Under the pieces are notes generated by a model, which saw only the letters and a program-made list of their open reading frames with translations, was not told the DNA's origin and made no database searches. Below, in pieces: positions 12,595 through 27,050 of a DNA stretch of 64,000 nucleotides; position 1 is the stretch's first letter; the number at the start of each line of letters is the position of its first letter. The translations under genes and the position numbers were made by a program. The stretch comes from Choristocarpus tenellus KU-1152. Lineage: Eukaryota > Phaeophyceae. The DNA is taken from assembly GCA_964200185.2 (NCBI GenBank), contig CAXNAD020000004.1, forward strand, positions 1 through 64,000. The letters are read 5' to 3'.

Positions 12595-15500
12595 TTTTGA
12601 CTGTCTTTAACACAGCATTAAAATGGTGTAACACAGGGAACTGATATAGCAGTGACCCTAACCCTTATTGATGCATGTGTAGAGTAAGGGTTAGTGCATG
12701 GGTGTACATAGGTCACCTGCAGAGTAACCTACCCTGACTAGTGTGTCCATCTTACCTTCCCATTTTTTCTATTATATTAGTACATTGATTTATTATCATT
12801 ATTTTATCATTATTTTATCATTATTATTATTACTACTATTAATAATAATTTGTAACCCAACCCTCACTCTAGAAATTGATCTTCCTTTCCCTTACCCTTC
12901 CTCTCTCCCCTCCACACAGCATCACTGCCCTATAACCCCAACACAGAATACTCCACCATTATTACTAGTACTACTAATATCAATAATAAAATATACCCAA
13001 GCACTTCTAAGTTCGTGCTCTAAGTTGTTGGTACTCTCTCCTCAGACCTCAAAGATAAATACACAACCAGTCTTGAAAGCAACAGTCAACATTCACCACC
13101 TATACACAATTCTTATCATCATCTTTATTATTACTATTAATATTGAGATTATTAAAAAAAAACTATTATGGCAAGCTCACCTTGTTTCACTGATTCTTGA
13201 TAGTGGACTGGTTGTGTCAGTTGTTGTTTTTGGTCAAGATCCCCTTTTACACCATTAGATGCTCTTTCTGACCTGACCGGGCTATACCCTAACCTGCCAT
13301 CATCCCCTCTTAGGCCACCCATGGGGCTTCCCTTTGAGCTCCCTTTGGTTGTGTTAGTTGTGTTAGTCCTTCTTGTGCCATGATCCCTAACCCTACTGCC
13401 TTCTCCTGCACATGTTAAGTAACCAACAAACAACATTCACTTTAACAAACTTAAAAAAAAAATTCAAGAAGAAAAAAAAGTAAAAAATACCTTCTCCCTT
13501 CACTAACCCATATACAGCAACCAACAATCAACAAATATGCTAATGTCCTTAACCTTTTGATTACACATTAAAGAATACTCAAATTGCTTCAACAACAAAA
13601 AAAATGGCATAACGTACACCAGCGGACTAAGCCCATCCCTAACCCTAACCCTAACCCTATCTTGTGGCCATTTTTTCAGGTTTAGTATTTAATGACTATT
13701 GACTAAACAGGTACAACTTAGGTTGAATTCTTGACTATTACCATCCAGGGATGACTCCCAATGCAAGTACTCATGCTTCTCATGCAACTTGCGATATTCA
13801 TGTCACCAGTCATGCTTAACTTGGCCTATTAACTGTACACCAGGGAATCAACATACCTAAACAATATTCAAGTCCAAAGCAAGTCAATGATACAAAACAC
13901 ACAATCAATCCTTACAAATTTGACAATCAAGGCACATTCTACAACTTCTTACACACACAATACTTACAGCAATGATAATTAATATAAATATTAACATAAA
14001 TATAATAATGATAACAATAAAACACAACGACTGCCCCACAAGTATCCTTCAATAGTGGTACCATTGCAACTTCATGATGTCATACAGACAAGCCGTACCT
14101 CATGATGTCGAAATTGTTTATTCAATCTTGATAAATGATCCCAATACAAGATAGATACATGATAACCCTAACCCTAACCCTAATACATGAAACTGTAAAA
14201 GAAAGTGTGTGTTAAACCAATTGCTAGTTTGATCAATCCATACAGAGATCTCAGCAGCATAAATAACACCAAGCACAACACACACAACACACACAACACT
14301 ACTCATGGTGGACAAATTAACAAACCCTAACCCTCACTCTAACCAAATTACACTGGGGTAAACACAAGGCAACACTTCTTGGTGGAACTACATAATAAAG
14401 TATATTAATTAAAATTCAATAAAGTATATTAATTAAAGTATATTCAACAATGTATATTCAATAAAGTACATTCAATAAAGTATATACAATAAAGTACATT
14501 CAAAACCATTTATACAGTATGGTCAAAGGGAAGATGCCACTAAAGATCCGTATCTCTTAGCCCAAAGGCACAGGTGAAGGCAAAGACCATGGCTGTGGAT
14601 ACATGATAGATATCTCTCTCATTCATGTTGTGTGTGTCCCAACATTAACCCCACCTTTTCTGGGTGTTGAGGTGGTATTACTTTGAAGCATACTGGAACT
14701 GACTCCTCGAGTACTTGTTGACTTTGAAGCTGATGATGGTGGTTGTTGTTCCAATCCCCTATGATCATGTTGGTCATGGTGTTGTTGGCCATGTCCATGG
14801 TAACGCCTGTCAAGCTGTCGGAAAGATTCTTGATACTCAAGCAACTGTTTGGGTCTCAGGCCAGTGAGATATTTCTCCACCTTTGAGGGAAGGATGAAAG
14901 CAGTCAGTGCCATCAACAGTCCGTGCCATCAAGGGTTGTGCTATTATTAGGAATTATCAAGGAATTATCAAGGAATACCAAGGGAGCAGGGGAGCAAAGA
15001 GTCGTAACATTTCAATCAAAGCATACTAGTTAGTGGTTGACTAGTGGTGGAGTACACACAGACGTCACAAGATACAAGGTAGATAGATAGATAGATAGGG
15101 ACATCACAAGAAAAAAAGATAGATGGATAGGGACATCACTACTGGGTACGGCAAAAAAAAGATCACAAAAAATAAAACATTTCAAAGAGTGGCATGCTAT
15201 TTTAAAATGTAGAACATAGTAGACACACAAAACGTTACAATACAATACAATACAATACAATAAAATAAAATAAAATAATCATCCAGATGGGGGGAAGGAG
15301 GAAGCATTTTTTAATAACAATTAATAACCACCTAAACTCAGTGGTACAAAATCAATACCTTCAAGTTCTTTACTTCAGACTACAGCACCAGGGCATGACC
15401 TCTCTCTCTCTCTCTCTGAAAAGCTTCAAAATATTCAACATAACATAACGTTTGTTCAATATGTTGATCCTAGATACTGTCAGTTACAAACCAGTAACAG

Positions 15501-18500
15501 TCCAGTACATAAATCAACACCTGACCAACACACTAATAGTAATAGTAATTGCATGAGTCACTCACCTCCCTCTACTACTACTCTCAGTGAGAGTACTGAA
15601 CCAAATACACAAGAAGGAAGTCGGGAAGATAGGCAGTAAACTATCCCTACCCTATCCTTATTTATTATTATTATTATTGTTCACAGTGCAGCAGATAGTG
15701 CTACTATAATTATAAGAAGTGGTGAAGTGTGTGTGAAGTGTGTGAAGTGTGTAATGTGTGTGAAGTGTGTAATGTGTGTAATGTGTGTGAAGTGTGTGGA
15801 GTGTGTAATGTGTGTAATGTCACTGACCACACGTCGACATAATCCACAGACTAACATGATAACATGGTAACATGACGCAAAAATAATAAACAATAATAAT
15901 AGAAATAAAAATAAATTGTGAGGAAATAATAATAAACAAAGAATCAACAGACAATGCACACACTCCTTTGCTAATCTAATGGAATTACATTTACCATGCC
16001 CTACCCATGCCCTCTTACCAAGTTTGTGGTGTTGACTAGAGTTGACTAGAGTTAGGGTTAGGGTTGACTAGAGTTGACTAGAGTTGACTAGAGTTGACTA
16101 GAGTTGACTAGAGTTGACTAGAGTTGACTAGAGTTGACTAGAGTTGACTACTCACATCACTTGTGGTATGGTTAATCACATAGTTCTTTATTTGAACTAT
16201 GTGATTAACCATACCACACAATCCGGTATTTGGTAGTATCAACATATCAACATCTCATCAGCTAAGAACTTCACACATTTGGAGTACTACGCATAGAGTA
16301 GTAAGTACAATGTACAGCCAGAGACAGGTACAAGATGTTGACCAATGAAACAAGTCAGCACTTCTATTGTACACTCCCCTAACCCTAAGTTACCTCATCT
16401 CCCACTAGTGAGAAGACCTCCACTGTCAGCTCCCTTGCTGCATCCCTAACCTCTCCATTGCTGTGAGCAAATCCATTACACGACTTGCCATTGTTGTGTC
16501 CATCAAAGCATCACATTACATTACATCACATCACATCACATCATATCACATCATAGATGCATTGACATATGTGGACAGTCAAGCAGCACCAAAAACGATT
16601 TTTGAGAATCAATCAACATAATAACAATCAAGCAGAACAATATTCACATCCACACCATACAAGAAGGAAGATATCTTCATTTTTATATTTATTCATTATA
16701 ATTATTTGGTATATTTATTTATTACATTGGATACTATGGTAGTAAAAAATGACAAAGCATAGTGCATATTTTTATTATTATGTAACTATGTCAATTATTA
16801 TTATTATAACTCTTGAACTGCAGGATTAAAGTGTTCTCATCAAGCTATGTGGTACAACCCAAATGTTGATATGTCTCAGTTTGAAATGATAAACAGCACG
16901 AAATCTTTGACTATTACTTTTCTTATAATTAATACTTATAATTAATACTTGGAAGTAATTCTATTTTTAATCAACACATTCTATATACTCCATTGATAAC
17001 AGTGGAGATTTTGTTGACACATACTATACTGTACTATGTATTAGATATTATATGCCATATTAATATCTATTCAGTAGCTTCATATTATCCCTCCTATTTA
17101 GTACAGTATTACAGTGACCTCATCAGCACTCTCCACATTTATTGATCGACCCCCAATGCCAGGGCTAGGGTTAGAGCTATGGTGAAGGTTAAATATGCTT
17201 GAAAACGGGAGGTAGGGTTAGGGAAGAGTCAGTTCTTAGGGTTAGGGTTAGTATTGAATGACACATTCGACATTTTAAGGGTTAGGGTTAGTAATAGCAC
17301 TACTAGTTGTATGATACACAATAAAATCCAACTACTACCATAATAAGAATAACAATAAAATACACAAATAAAAAATAACAATAGTCAGTCCTTACATTGA
17401 TCATTGATGTATGGTGATGTGTGAATAAATCAGATGTATGTTGTGTGTGTCCACTGTAAATAGGTGTCAATAGGCAATATAGATTGTACATACATAATGT
17501 TTATTTCATTACCAGAGGTACAGTAAGAACTAGCTATATACATTCACAGTCTACCCTACCACTCTAACCCTAATTATGCTGATTTATTGGTAATGACTAA
17601 TGACTAGTGACTGATGACGAGTGAGAAGGCCCAATGTATGCACTCACACTTAGTACTTTAACTCAAAACAATAATGATAATAATAATATTGTGTTAGGGC
17701 TAGGGTGAGTTTGAATACCCTCTCTCACTATGTAGTGGTTCAAATATCTTAGGGTTAGGGTTAGGGGTTAGGGTTGGGGTTATGAGCACTCACTTCACAG
17801 GTGTGGTTGTTCTGTGGCTACATACATTTTGTTAAAACACATTTACATAATTTGTTTGGGTTAGGGTTATCCTTGACATCATCAATTCTTGACATCATCA
17901 ATTCTTGACATCTTCCAAAATATAAATAGTTTTCTCAAACTCAAAACTGCCAGTACACACATCCTTCTCACCCAAGTTGACCCACTACTATAAATAACAA
18001 TAACAATAACAATATTTTCACCGTAACCTTGATTTACATTTTTTTACCATAAACACCCCCCAAAAGGTAACAATAATAATAGTAAAGATGATAATATTGT
18101 TTGTAGTGCCATGAGCTCTTTTAGCATTGGCACTCAAGCCACTACATAACACACACCCATTGTCTCATCTTGCAGGTGTACTTAACTTGATAATGTAGAT
18201 AGATTAGAGTGTAGATTAGAGTGTAGATCACAATCATCACAATAATTTAGTTGAGAGTATATCTGACCTGCACAAAAGACATCACAGTCTCTTCTGCCAG
18301 CCCTGAAGTATTCCCTAGTCCAAACTCACGAAGTAGGTGTTGTAGTAGTGTTAGCCTTGCCTTGATGGGTCTCCATGCTGTAAGGAGCTTTTTTGGTAAT
18401 GGCTTTAGTGCAAGGTGACTGTCCATTGTCAAATATAAAAAAATAGAGAGAGAGATGCCATGCACCATGTAAGCAAGGGGAACAGAGGTGGGAGGTGTGG

Positions 18501-21500
18501 TGCAGGTTAATAACAATAATAATAAGATTGAATGACTGCATTGTGCTGTACCTACTTCAGGTGTAAGACAAAAAAATAATTCACTAATACAGTATACATA
18601 TCATAGTAAAATAATTCACTAATAGAGTATACATATCATAGTAAAATAATTCACTAATACAGTATACATATCATAGTAAAATAATTCACCAATACAGTAT
18701 ACATATCATAGTAATTACATAATAAAAATATGATTACACAAACAAGTAACCCAATATAGGTCTACCCTACTAATAGCACTTACAATAGATTAAGTACAAG
18801 TATAACATCAATTGCTCTAACCCTACCCCTAGCGAGTGTAAGCTATCAACATTAACCATTAAAAAAAGTCAGACAAGTATAAAGAAGAGCTCTCTCTCAA
18901 CTAGACCAATAACTGATTGCACTTCACAATCATTATTTCAAATACATCCCTGCTAATTGCCTAACCCTAATCCAATCAAAATACATCCAGAAAGACCTTA
19001 CATTGATATCAGTCTTGCAATGATGTTAGTGCCCTGACACCTCATCAAAATATCATACTATCATACTATACCCAACTAGACCAAGGACTATTGAGGGATG
19101 ATTGTCATCATGTACCTAAGACTAACCCTAAAAAATATACTCACATACAATTTACCATTGTTTGATCATCATCATCATCATTATTATTATTATTATTATT
19201 AAAAATATATATTTCTACTATTATTAATATAAGACCTTTACCTCACAGCAAACCAAGTGATTCTCATCAATTAACAAAATAGCATAATTAGAGTAAAATT
19301 ACATTAACTGTCATGAGGTTAGAAATATTACAAAAAATTAATTTAACACTAATTCCACCATCTATCCGTATAACACATCACATCACAGAAGAGGTGGACA
19401 CATCACACATACATGTATCATACCTCTTATGACCTATTGTGTGGCAACAATATGATCAATGGTCACAATCAATGGTTACAATCAATGGTTACAATGTGTA
19501 CAGAGATGATAACATGTTGTACAGAGATGGTTAATATAATATAGGAAAAAAAATGCAATCAAGTACACTTGCAAACACCTGCTGATCTTTTATTGACACT
19601 GGTTGTTGACATTGATTCTTGATATTGATTGTGGACATTGATTGTTGACATTAATTCTTGATATTGATTGTTGACATTGATTGTTGACATTATTTCTTGA
19701 AATTGACTCTTGGTATGGGTTCTTCATTGATTCTTGACATCAATTCTATACCCCTCTACTACAGTGGTATACCTGTTACTAATAGTTAATATCATCATCA
19801 ATAGAACATGGTATTGCTTTGAAATACCATATTATTATACTACTACTAAATTGAAATAATAAAAATAATACTTGACCGCCTTGTTACTATTATTGCTATT
19901 ATTATTCTTATTGTACCTCACAAAAGAAGGACCAACACTTCCACAGCGAGCAACAGTAGTCAATCCCCCCATAGCCCCTTCCCTGATCCTAGCCTGTCCA
20001 TCACCAAGCTTGAGGAGGAGGGTGGCCACGGTTGGCTCCAGAGCAGTGACAACATGATTGTGTCTTGCATCCTTACATTTTTCAATAGACACAACTGTCT
20101 CCTGTATCAGTTCTAGCGTTGACAGGAACACCTTCATTTACAATGTAAGGTACAAGGTACAAGGTTTGACTTGCATGACATTTGACACAGACCACTACTA
20201 CTCCTCAAACAAGTACAGCACCTGATATCTATCTTTCTCACCCACCCAACTAGAGCTTATCGCATGACTCCTTTTCAAAAGGTTTGTGTGTGTATGTTAA
20301 GCCTGACTCAAATAACCTTTACATCAACATGAGTACTAAACACCAAACACAAAATAACCACATGGTCAGTAAGTACTCAACAATATCCACACTATATCAT
20401 TCTCACACTCCTCAGGTAATATATCAAGTCCGAAGAGGGCAATGAGACATGATGTGACACGACATGATGTGATGTGACATGACACAACAAGTCACACAAA
20501 AGTAAAAACAATTGGTTAAGACATGACATGACATGACACAACAAGTCACACAAAAGTAAAAACAATTAGTTAAGACATGACATGACACCCATACGACCAA
20601 CATTCCGAAATTTAACCGTAAGACATGTTGGTTCAATGTTGGTTCAATGAGTGTCCAAAAATTTTGCTCTAACCCTAACCCTGTGCAAGGATTGTAAAAA
20701 AAATCTGTTCCAAGGGTGTTCATATTTCTAGACGAAAGGTGCTACTTTTAGGTTTAGGTCTCAATGTTGAGTACAACGATATTGGTGATTTCTTCACATT
20801 AGGGTTAGGGTTACAATATGTATAACCTCAACCACTGCCTACAACAGAGTACAAACCATATTGTACTGGATAACTCTTACACTATAAGAGTATCTTATCA
20901 ATAATGCAATGTTTCCATTAATAGTAGTATAGTAGAACATTTTGAAGAAAAGCATAGTAATATATATATAAAAATGACAAAGTATCAATCAGGGAAACAA
21001 ATACAGTGTAGAAAAAAAATCTTTGTATCTACAACTTTGAACCAAATTTGGATATTTGATATGCCTATTAATATGATTATTAATATTACTATTAGAGCAG
21101 TTGAGCACTTTCATGTACTATTGATAAGAATTTCTTTCAAACCAGTAAGTCAAGATCTCTCTCACCTAATATCTTGGCTGTCACATTTAGTCACCCCCAT
21201 TGTAGTAGTGGTACATTGTGGTACATTCCACTCTCCTTATGGTATATTTGACACTTATTGTGGTACATTTCACTCTCATTGTGGTATATTTGACTGACCT
21301 GTGCTATTTTGTCCTCACATCCTACCCTTAGCACCTGGCAAATCTCTCCCAAGGCAGAGTTGATGCCTGGGTCTTTTTCAAGACTCTGGAGAGATAATTT
21401 CACCTGTGTAGGTAGATCAAAACACAACACACAACACACAGCAGACATCATGCATTACACAATTTTCACATTTTCATCATCGAACGTCATCAACAATTTT

Positions 21501-24500
21501 AACACTCGATTAAGCGCAGTATATTAGCAAGTACAGTACCAAGTACTAAGTACAGTACCAAGTACTAAGTACAGTACCAAGTACAGTACCAAGTGCAGTA
21601 CCAAGTACCAAGTATCAAGTACAGTACTAAGTACCAAGTACCAAGTACAGTACTAAGTACTAAGTATCAAGTACAGTACCAAGTACTAAGTACCAAGTAC
21701 AGTACATATACTAAAGAAGTAGATACACACTATTAGTCAGTCTAGGAGTGTAGACAGTCTAGGAGTGTAGACCCCAAACAGTTCAGGTATCTGTACTGTT
21801 TTAGCTACCTTAGTTACTTAGGTATCTGTTTAGTACTAGATTCATTGTGTTGATCATCACACTAATTGATAAAACAGTTTACAGACACAATTAGTACTAC
21901 TTTAACACTCCTGGTACTTGCTAGAGAATGGTACTTGCTAGAGAATGGTACTATGTGGCTAGTACTTGTTTCAGTACAGTACAATCAACTAACTGGTGCA
22001 TTAATAGGACATACCAGAGACTGCTGACCCATTGGTTATACTCATAGTTGTTGCCTACTACTTTGTAGTAAGTATTGTACTAGTAGTATCTAAATGTCAA
22101 TCAATATTAATAACTTTGTAGTAAGTATTGTACTAGTAGTATCTAAATGTCAAAAATATCAATATCAATATTAATATTAAAAATTATAATTGACCACACA
22201 CAACATTAAAGGCAGGGGACATTGAGGGGCTAACACCTAACAACATGATTGAAGGAGAAAAGGGTCAGGATATGTCATTAATCAGGATATGTCATCAACA
22301 CATCCTTCGCTGTCACATCAGATTGGACTAAACTAAACTAAAATACACTAGACTTGACTAGACTATTTATAGGATAGCTCATCACTTGAACTGACTCCAG
22401 CATTAGAATGTCAACATTCTTGTAACATCCTTGTAACATCTTCAGAGTACATACTATAATTTTTTTTTATAGATGAGTCAGTCTAGAGCACAAAGACATG
22501 TGTCTCAGTCTAAGCCACAACTAGGATATTAATTGGAAAATTCAAGGAAAAGATCAAGACTTTGTTAAGGAGACAAATCAAACACCATCCAAATGCCATC
22601 CTAAGTCTGTTGAATCAGAGCACCTCAATGAACCAGATGCATTCCTTGATAACTTGTCATTTCACTGTTTCTAATAAAAATAAAATAAGTTAATAAGTGC
22701 TATAATATATGTGTGACTGGTGGTAAGATTGTACCATTAGCACTAGAGACTGATGCTAACGCTAACACCTTACTAAAAAAAAAACTCAAAAGAAAGTGTT
22801 ACCATTGAGACCAAGACACACCTTGACTATTGCAGCCTCTCTCAGAGACCATGCCTTGCTGTATAGGCACTGTGTGACATATTCCCCAAAGAGGCTTGTC
22901 AGACCCTGCACCTAACCTCAGGTGTGTATCACAGGTTAGAGTTAGGATTAGTATCACAGGTATTTATCACAAATCACACAAAGGAAAGAGACACAGTCAA
23001 ACAAACATGTAGTATCATTATTATTTCAACAATAGTATAAACAAATAAACATAACTATTGTTGTTTTACCACAGAGATTGTTGTTTTACCACAGAGGGGA
23101 AGGCAACTGTTACAACTCATACAAAATTCACACCTACAAAGTGTGTGATCCATACAATACTAATATTTATACTATATATGCTAATACTCATACTAATCTA
23201 GGATGACAACCAAAATACTAGTATCAATACTAATCTAAAATGACAACCAAACATACTAGTATTAATACTAATCAAGGATAATAATAATAATTATTATTAT
23301 TATAATCAACAAGAGGCGCCCAGCAACATCATCAACCAAACATACTATTATTAATACTAATCAAGGATAATAATAATTATTATTATAATTATTATTATTA
23401 TAATCAACAAGAGGCGCCTAGCAACATCATAAACCAAACTGGTACCAAGCAGGGTGTATTTCAATGACTTCACCCTTCACACAAAAGGTACACTACTAAT
23501 GGTGTACCATATAATGTCAATACCATAACTACCATCAACCAACCATAATGATGGTAACTTTAACATATACTAGTAGGTACAAAAATCTTAATAATATTAA
23601 AAATAATAATAATACTCTCACCTGCTGCCTTTGTTGTACTACTATTAGTCACAGAATATGTGTGTTGTGGAATGATACAATTCAATTCCATAGCACAACC
23701 TTCATCACCAGATATGATATGGTGTATGTAATAATATACTGATTGATTTTAATCAGTTTTGATTTAAATTGTTGTTAATAGCACGTGACAACATACATCA
23801 GTGAAAAAATGGAATACACTACCAAGCGTCATACAATACAATATAAACAGAATACAATATGAACAGAAAGAACACTTCATCTGGTTATACTTCACCCAAA
23901 TGTCACCCATGTCACTCAAATGTCTTACCCACTACACTAGTATCATAATGATCTAATATCATAATTATCCAGTAAATTAGAACATAACATGTTGCGAACC
24001 TGGTCCTTGAAATAATAATAATAATAATAATAATAGTAATGACATCAGCAAACAGGTAGTTTTCAAATGAAAGGGATGAAAGAGGACACTGTAGAGTAGA
24101 CAATGCAATTTAGTGTATTTAGTATATTTTAGTACAGCTACAAAAAAAGGTATAAATGACAAACTAAGGTATACCTTGAATCCTAGGGTAGTGCATTTGA
24201 CTGACAACCATAAATAACACTGACCATACGGCCAAAAATGGTAAGTCACAATTTGGTCACAATTTGGTCTAGTCCAGCATTGTACAGGAAGCAATTGGCA
24301 TGGAGTGAGGGGATGAATCAACTTGACAAATCAACTTGAAAAATCAACTTGAAAAATCAACTTGACAAATCAACTTGAAAAATCAACTTGAAAAATCAAC
24401 CTGAAAAATCAACTTGAAAAATCAACTTGAAAAATCAACTTGAAAAATCAACTTGAAAAATCAACCTGAAAAATCAACCTGAAAAATCAACTTGAAAAAT

Positions 24501-27006
24501 CAACTTGACAAATCAACTTGAAAAATCAACTTGAAAAACCAACTTGAAAAATCAACTTCAAACTGAAGGGTGGGGCAGTGGTGTCTGAAATCATATTGCA
24601 AAATAGCATCATGAGAGATAGATCATGAGAGATAGCTGCATGCACACTGATTGGTAGAGGCTATGGGTTCACCATATGAACCTTTTCATTGAGTGATTTG
24701 AAACTGGTGCATTGAGTGTCATTGGGTAAGAGATTTCGAAGAGATGTTGAGGTGCATTAAACACCTGACAAAAACAGGCACTACCTTTCACAGTGGATCT
24801 GACCTTTGATGGGTGATGGGTGGTTCTTGTAGCTATAATTGTAGATATAATTAGTAATAATTGTAGTTATAATTGTAGCTATAATTGTAGATATAATTAG
24901 TAATAATTGTAGTTATAATTGTAGATATAATTGTAGATATAATTAGTAATAATTGTAGTTATAATTGTAGATATAATTGTAGATATAATTAGTAATAATT
25001 GTAGTTATAGGGTGGTGTGGTGTGTGTTGGGGTGTGGAAGTGGCTCACTCTGGATATACTCACCAACCCTAACCTTTCAGTCCAGCCATAGTCACCACTG
25101 TCATTTCTTAACAATAAAAAATGTTACTTCTACTCTGGAATTGACTATTAACAACATTTAAAAAAATACTTCAATAACTTACTATTAATAGTACATGGAG
25201 TACTCTTGTAGCCAATAGGGTACTATCTATCAAGAACATCATTTATCAGCAGCATAACGTATGATTTATATGCCTGTATTGATCATGATTGTCTCTCAGC
25301 CTGTCTGGCTTGTATTGTACACCTCTCTACTTCTCTACTTCTGTACCTGTACCTCTCTACTTCTGTACCTGTATATCTCTACTTCTGTACCTGTACATCT
25401 CTACCTCTCTACCTCTCTACCTCTATACCTGTACCATATAGCTCACCTCTGACAGATCGACCTTGGCACTAAGGGCCTCTGGCATCTGTAACTCCTCAAG
25501 ATTAGGAACACCTTCAAGGGGATGTTGCCCAGGAGGAAAGCCAGTGCCAGGGTTAGGAACACCATCAACGCTTAACCCAAACCCCTTTGCACCATCCGGT
25601 TGTCCCTGTTGCCCCTGTTGACCCCAGCTTTGGGATGCACCTCCTGATCCTGGCCTGGTTTCACCTGAGATATTCAAGAGTATGGTTAAGGCTATTCACT
25701 GACTCTGGCTGTTACAAATAGTCATATTTCAACCACCATGCAAGTGTAAGTTCAGCCTGAGGTTTGGGAAGATAGTCAATTCTCCTAATATAGTATAGAA
25801 TGACTGCTACTAATGGTATAAAATAGAAATATTTAGTAAAGTATTTTCATTATGTTTCTGTGAGGAGCACTTCACAGAAAAAGTTGTCTTTCCCATCAAA
25901 AATTGTCCCTTCCACTTTCAGAATAATAAAAAAGGTAGTGAATGAACCTCACAATTGCATTACAAGCTACTATATAGCACACTAATTACTCAGTAATTGA
26001 ATAATAATACAAATATTAACAAACACAAAAACATACATATGAGAGAGTATACCATGGACACACACCGTCAAAAGACTCCCTAACCCTAACCCTATCCCAG
26101 AGTATACTGTTTGAAACAAACAAAGAATCAACAGTTTTGAGAAAAGCTTCATCCTCATAGTACTCCTTTGTGAAGGTGAATGGAACATTTTGCTACTACT
26201 AATAGTATAAGAAATGTCAAACACCACCATAAACAACTAAAACACCAACTCTTGAACTGCACCATACAAGTACTAGTACTAGTACTAGTGCTAATACTAA
26301 TACTATTACTTTAGTATCATGGTTAGTACCAAACAGGTACTTTGTGGTATTACACAATAATAATGATAATAATAATAATAATATTGCACATGTTGATTGT
26401 CTATGAGGAGTGCTTGTAGTTAGTCATGTCACTTGTTATTTGTTAGCAGTAAGAAAGGGATGTACCCTCTGAAGCAAATGTTCCAATCAATTGCTAATTA
26501 TATGAAATGTGACTTAACAAATAGGTCATCCATTCAAAGCAACTAGAGTTAGGGATAGGGTTAGTCAAAGTACTTGTCAACAACATGAACAGAATCAATG
26601 TAAACCTTACATAATATCAACATAATATCAACATAATCCTTGACATTTCCAAGAAACAATGACCTATTTTCTTCTACTAACATGATATTATAATATGATA
26701 AAAAATTCCCAACAGGTATGGTATGTCAAAAGGTTACACTGACTTTCCTTTTGAAAAAATGTCTTGACAATTCTTGCAGGTGAGGTTGAGGAGTTGTCTG
26801 TCATTATAGATGGTGCATCATGACACTCTTTGATGTCTTGTGATGTATTTTGATGTGCTATGATGTCAAAACAGAGTGTGAGAAAGAACTGAGAAAGAAC
26901 TGAGAAAGGAGATCAATTGAGATGGTGATATCTTTGGCAAGAACAAGAACATTCCTACCACAATCAATGCAATACTTCTGACAATCATTGTACATTACAA
27001 AGCACG

Positions 27007-27050
<44 letters not shown>

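Noticed and set aside
12349-12600. Poly-Phe open frame
   Set aside because: It is poly-T with an N gap.
13743-14110. Region examined for a missing CEP104 exon
   Set aside because: The exons on either side join in phase (14655 to 13405), so no extra exon is needed here.
24316-24558. CRISPR-like regular repeats (here and at 11666-11900, 5225-6151)
   Set aside because: Units are directly abutting without unique spacers and lie in introns of a eukaryotic gene; they are minisatellites.
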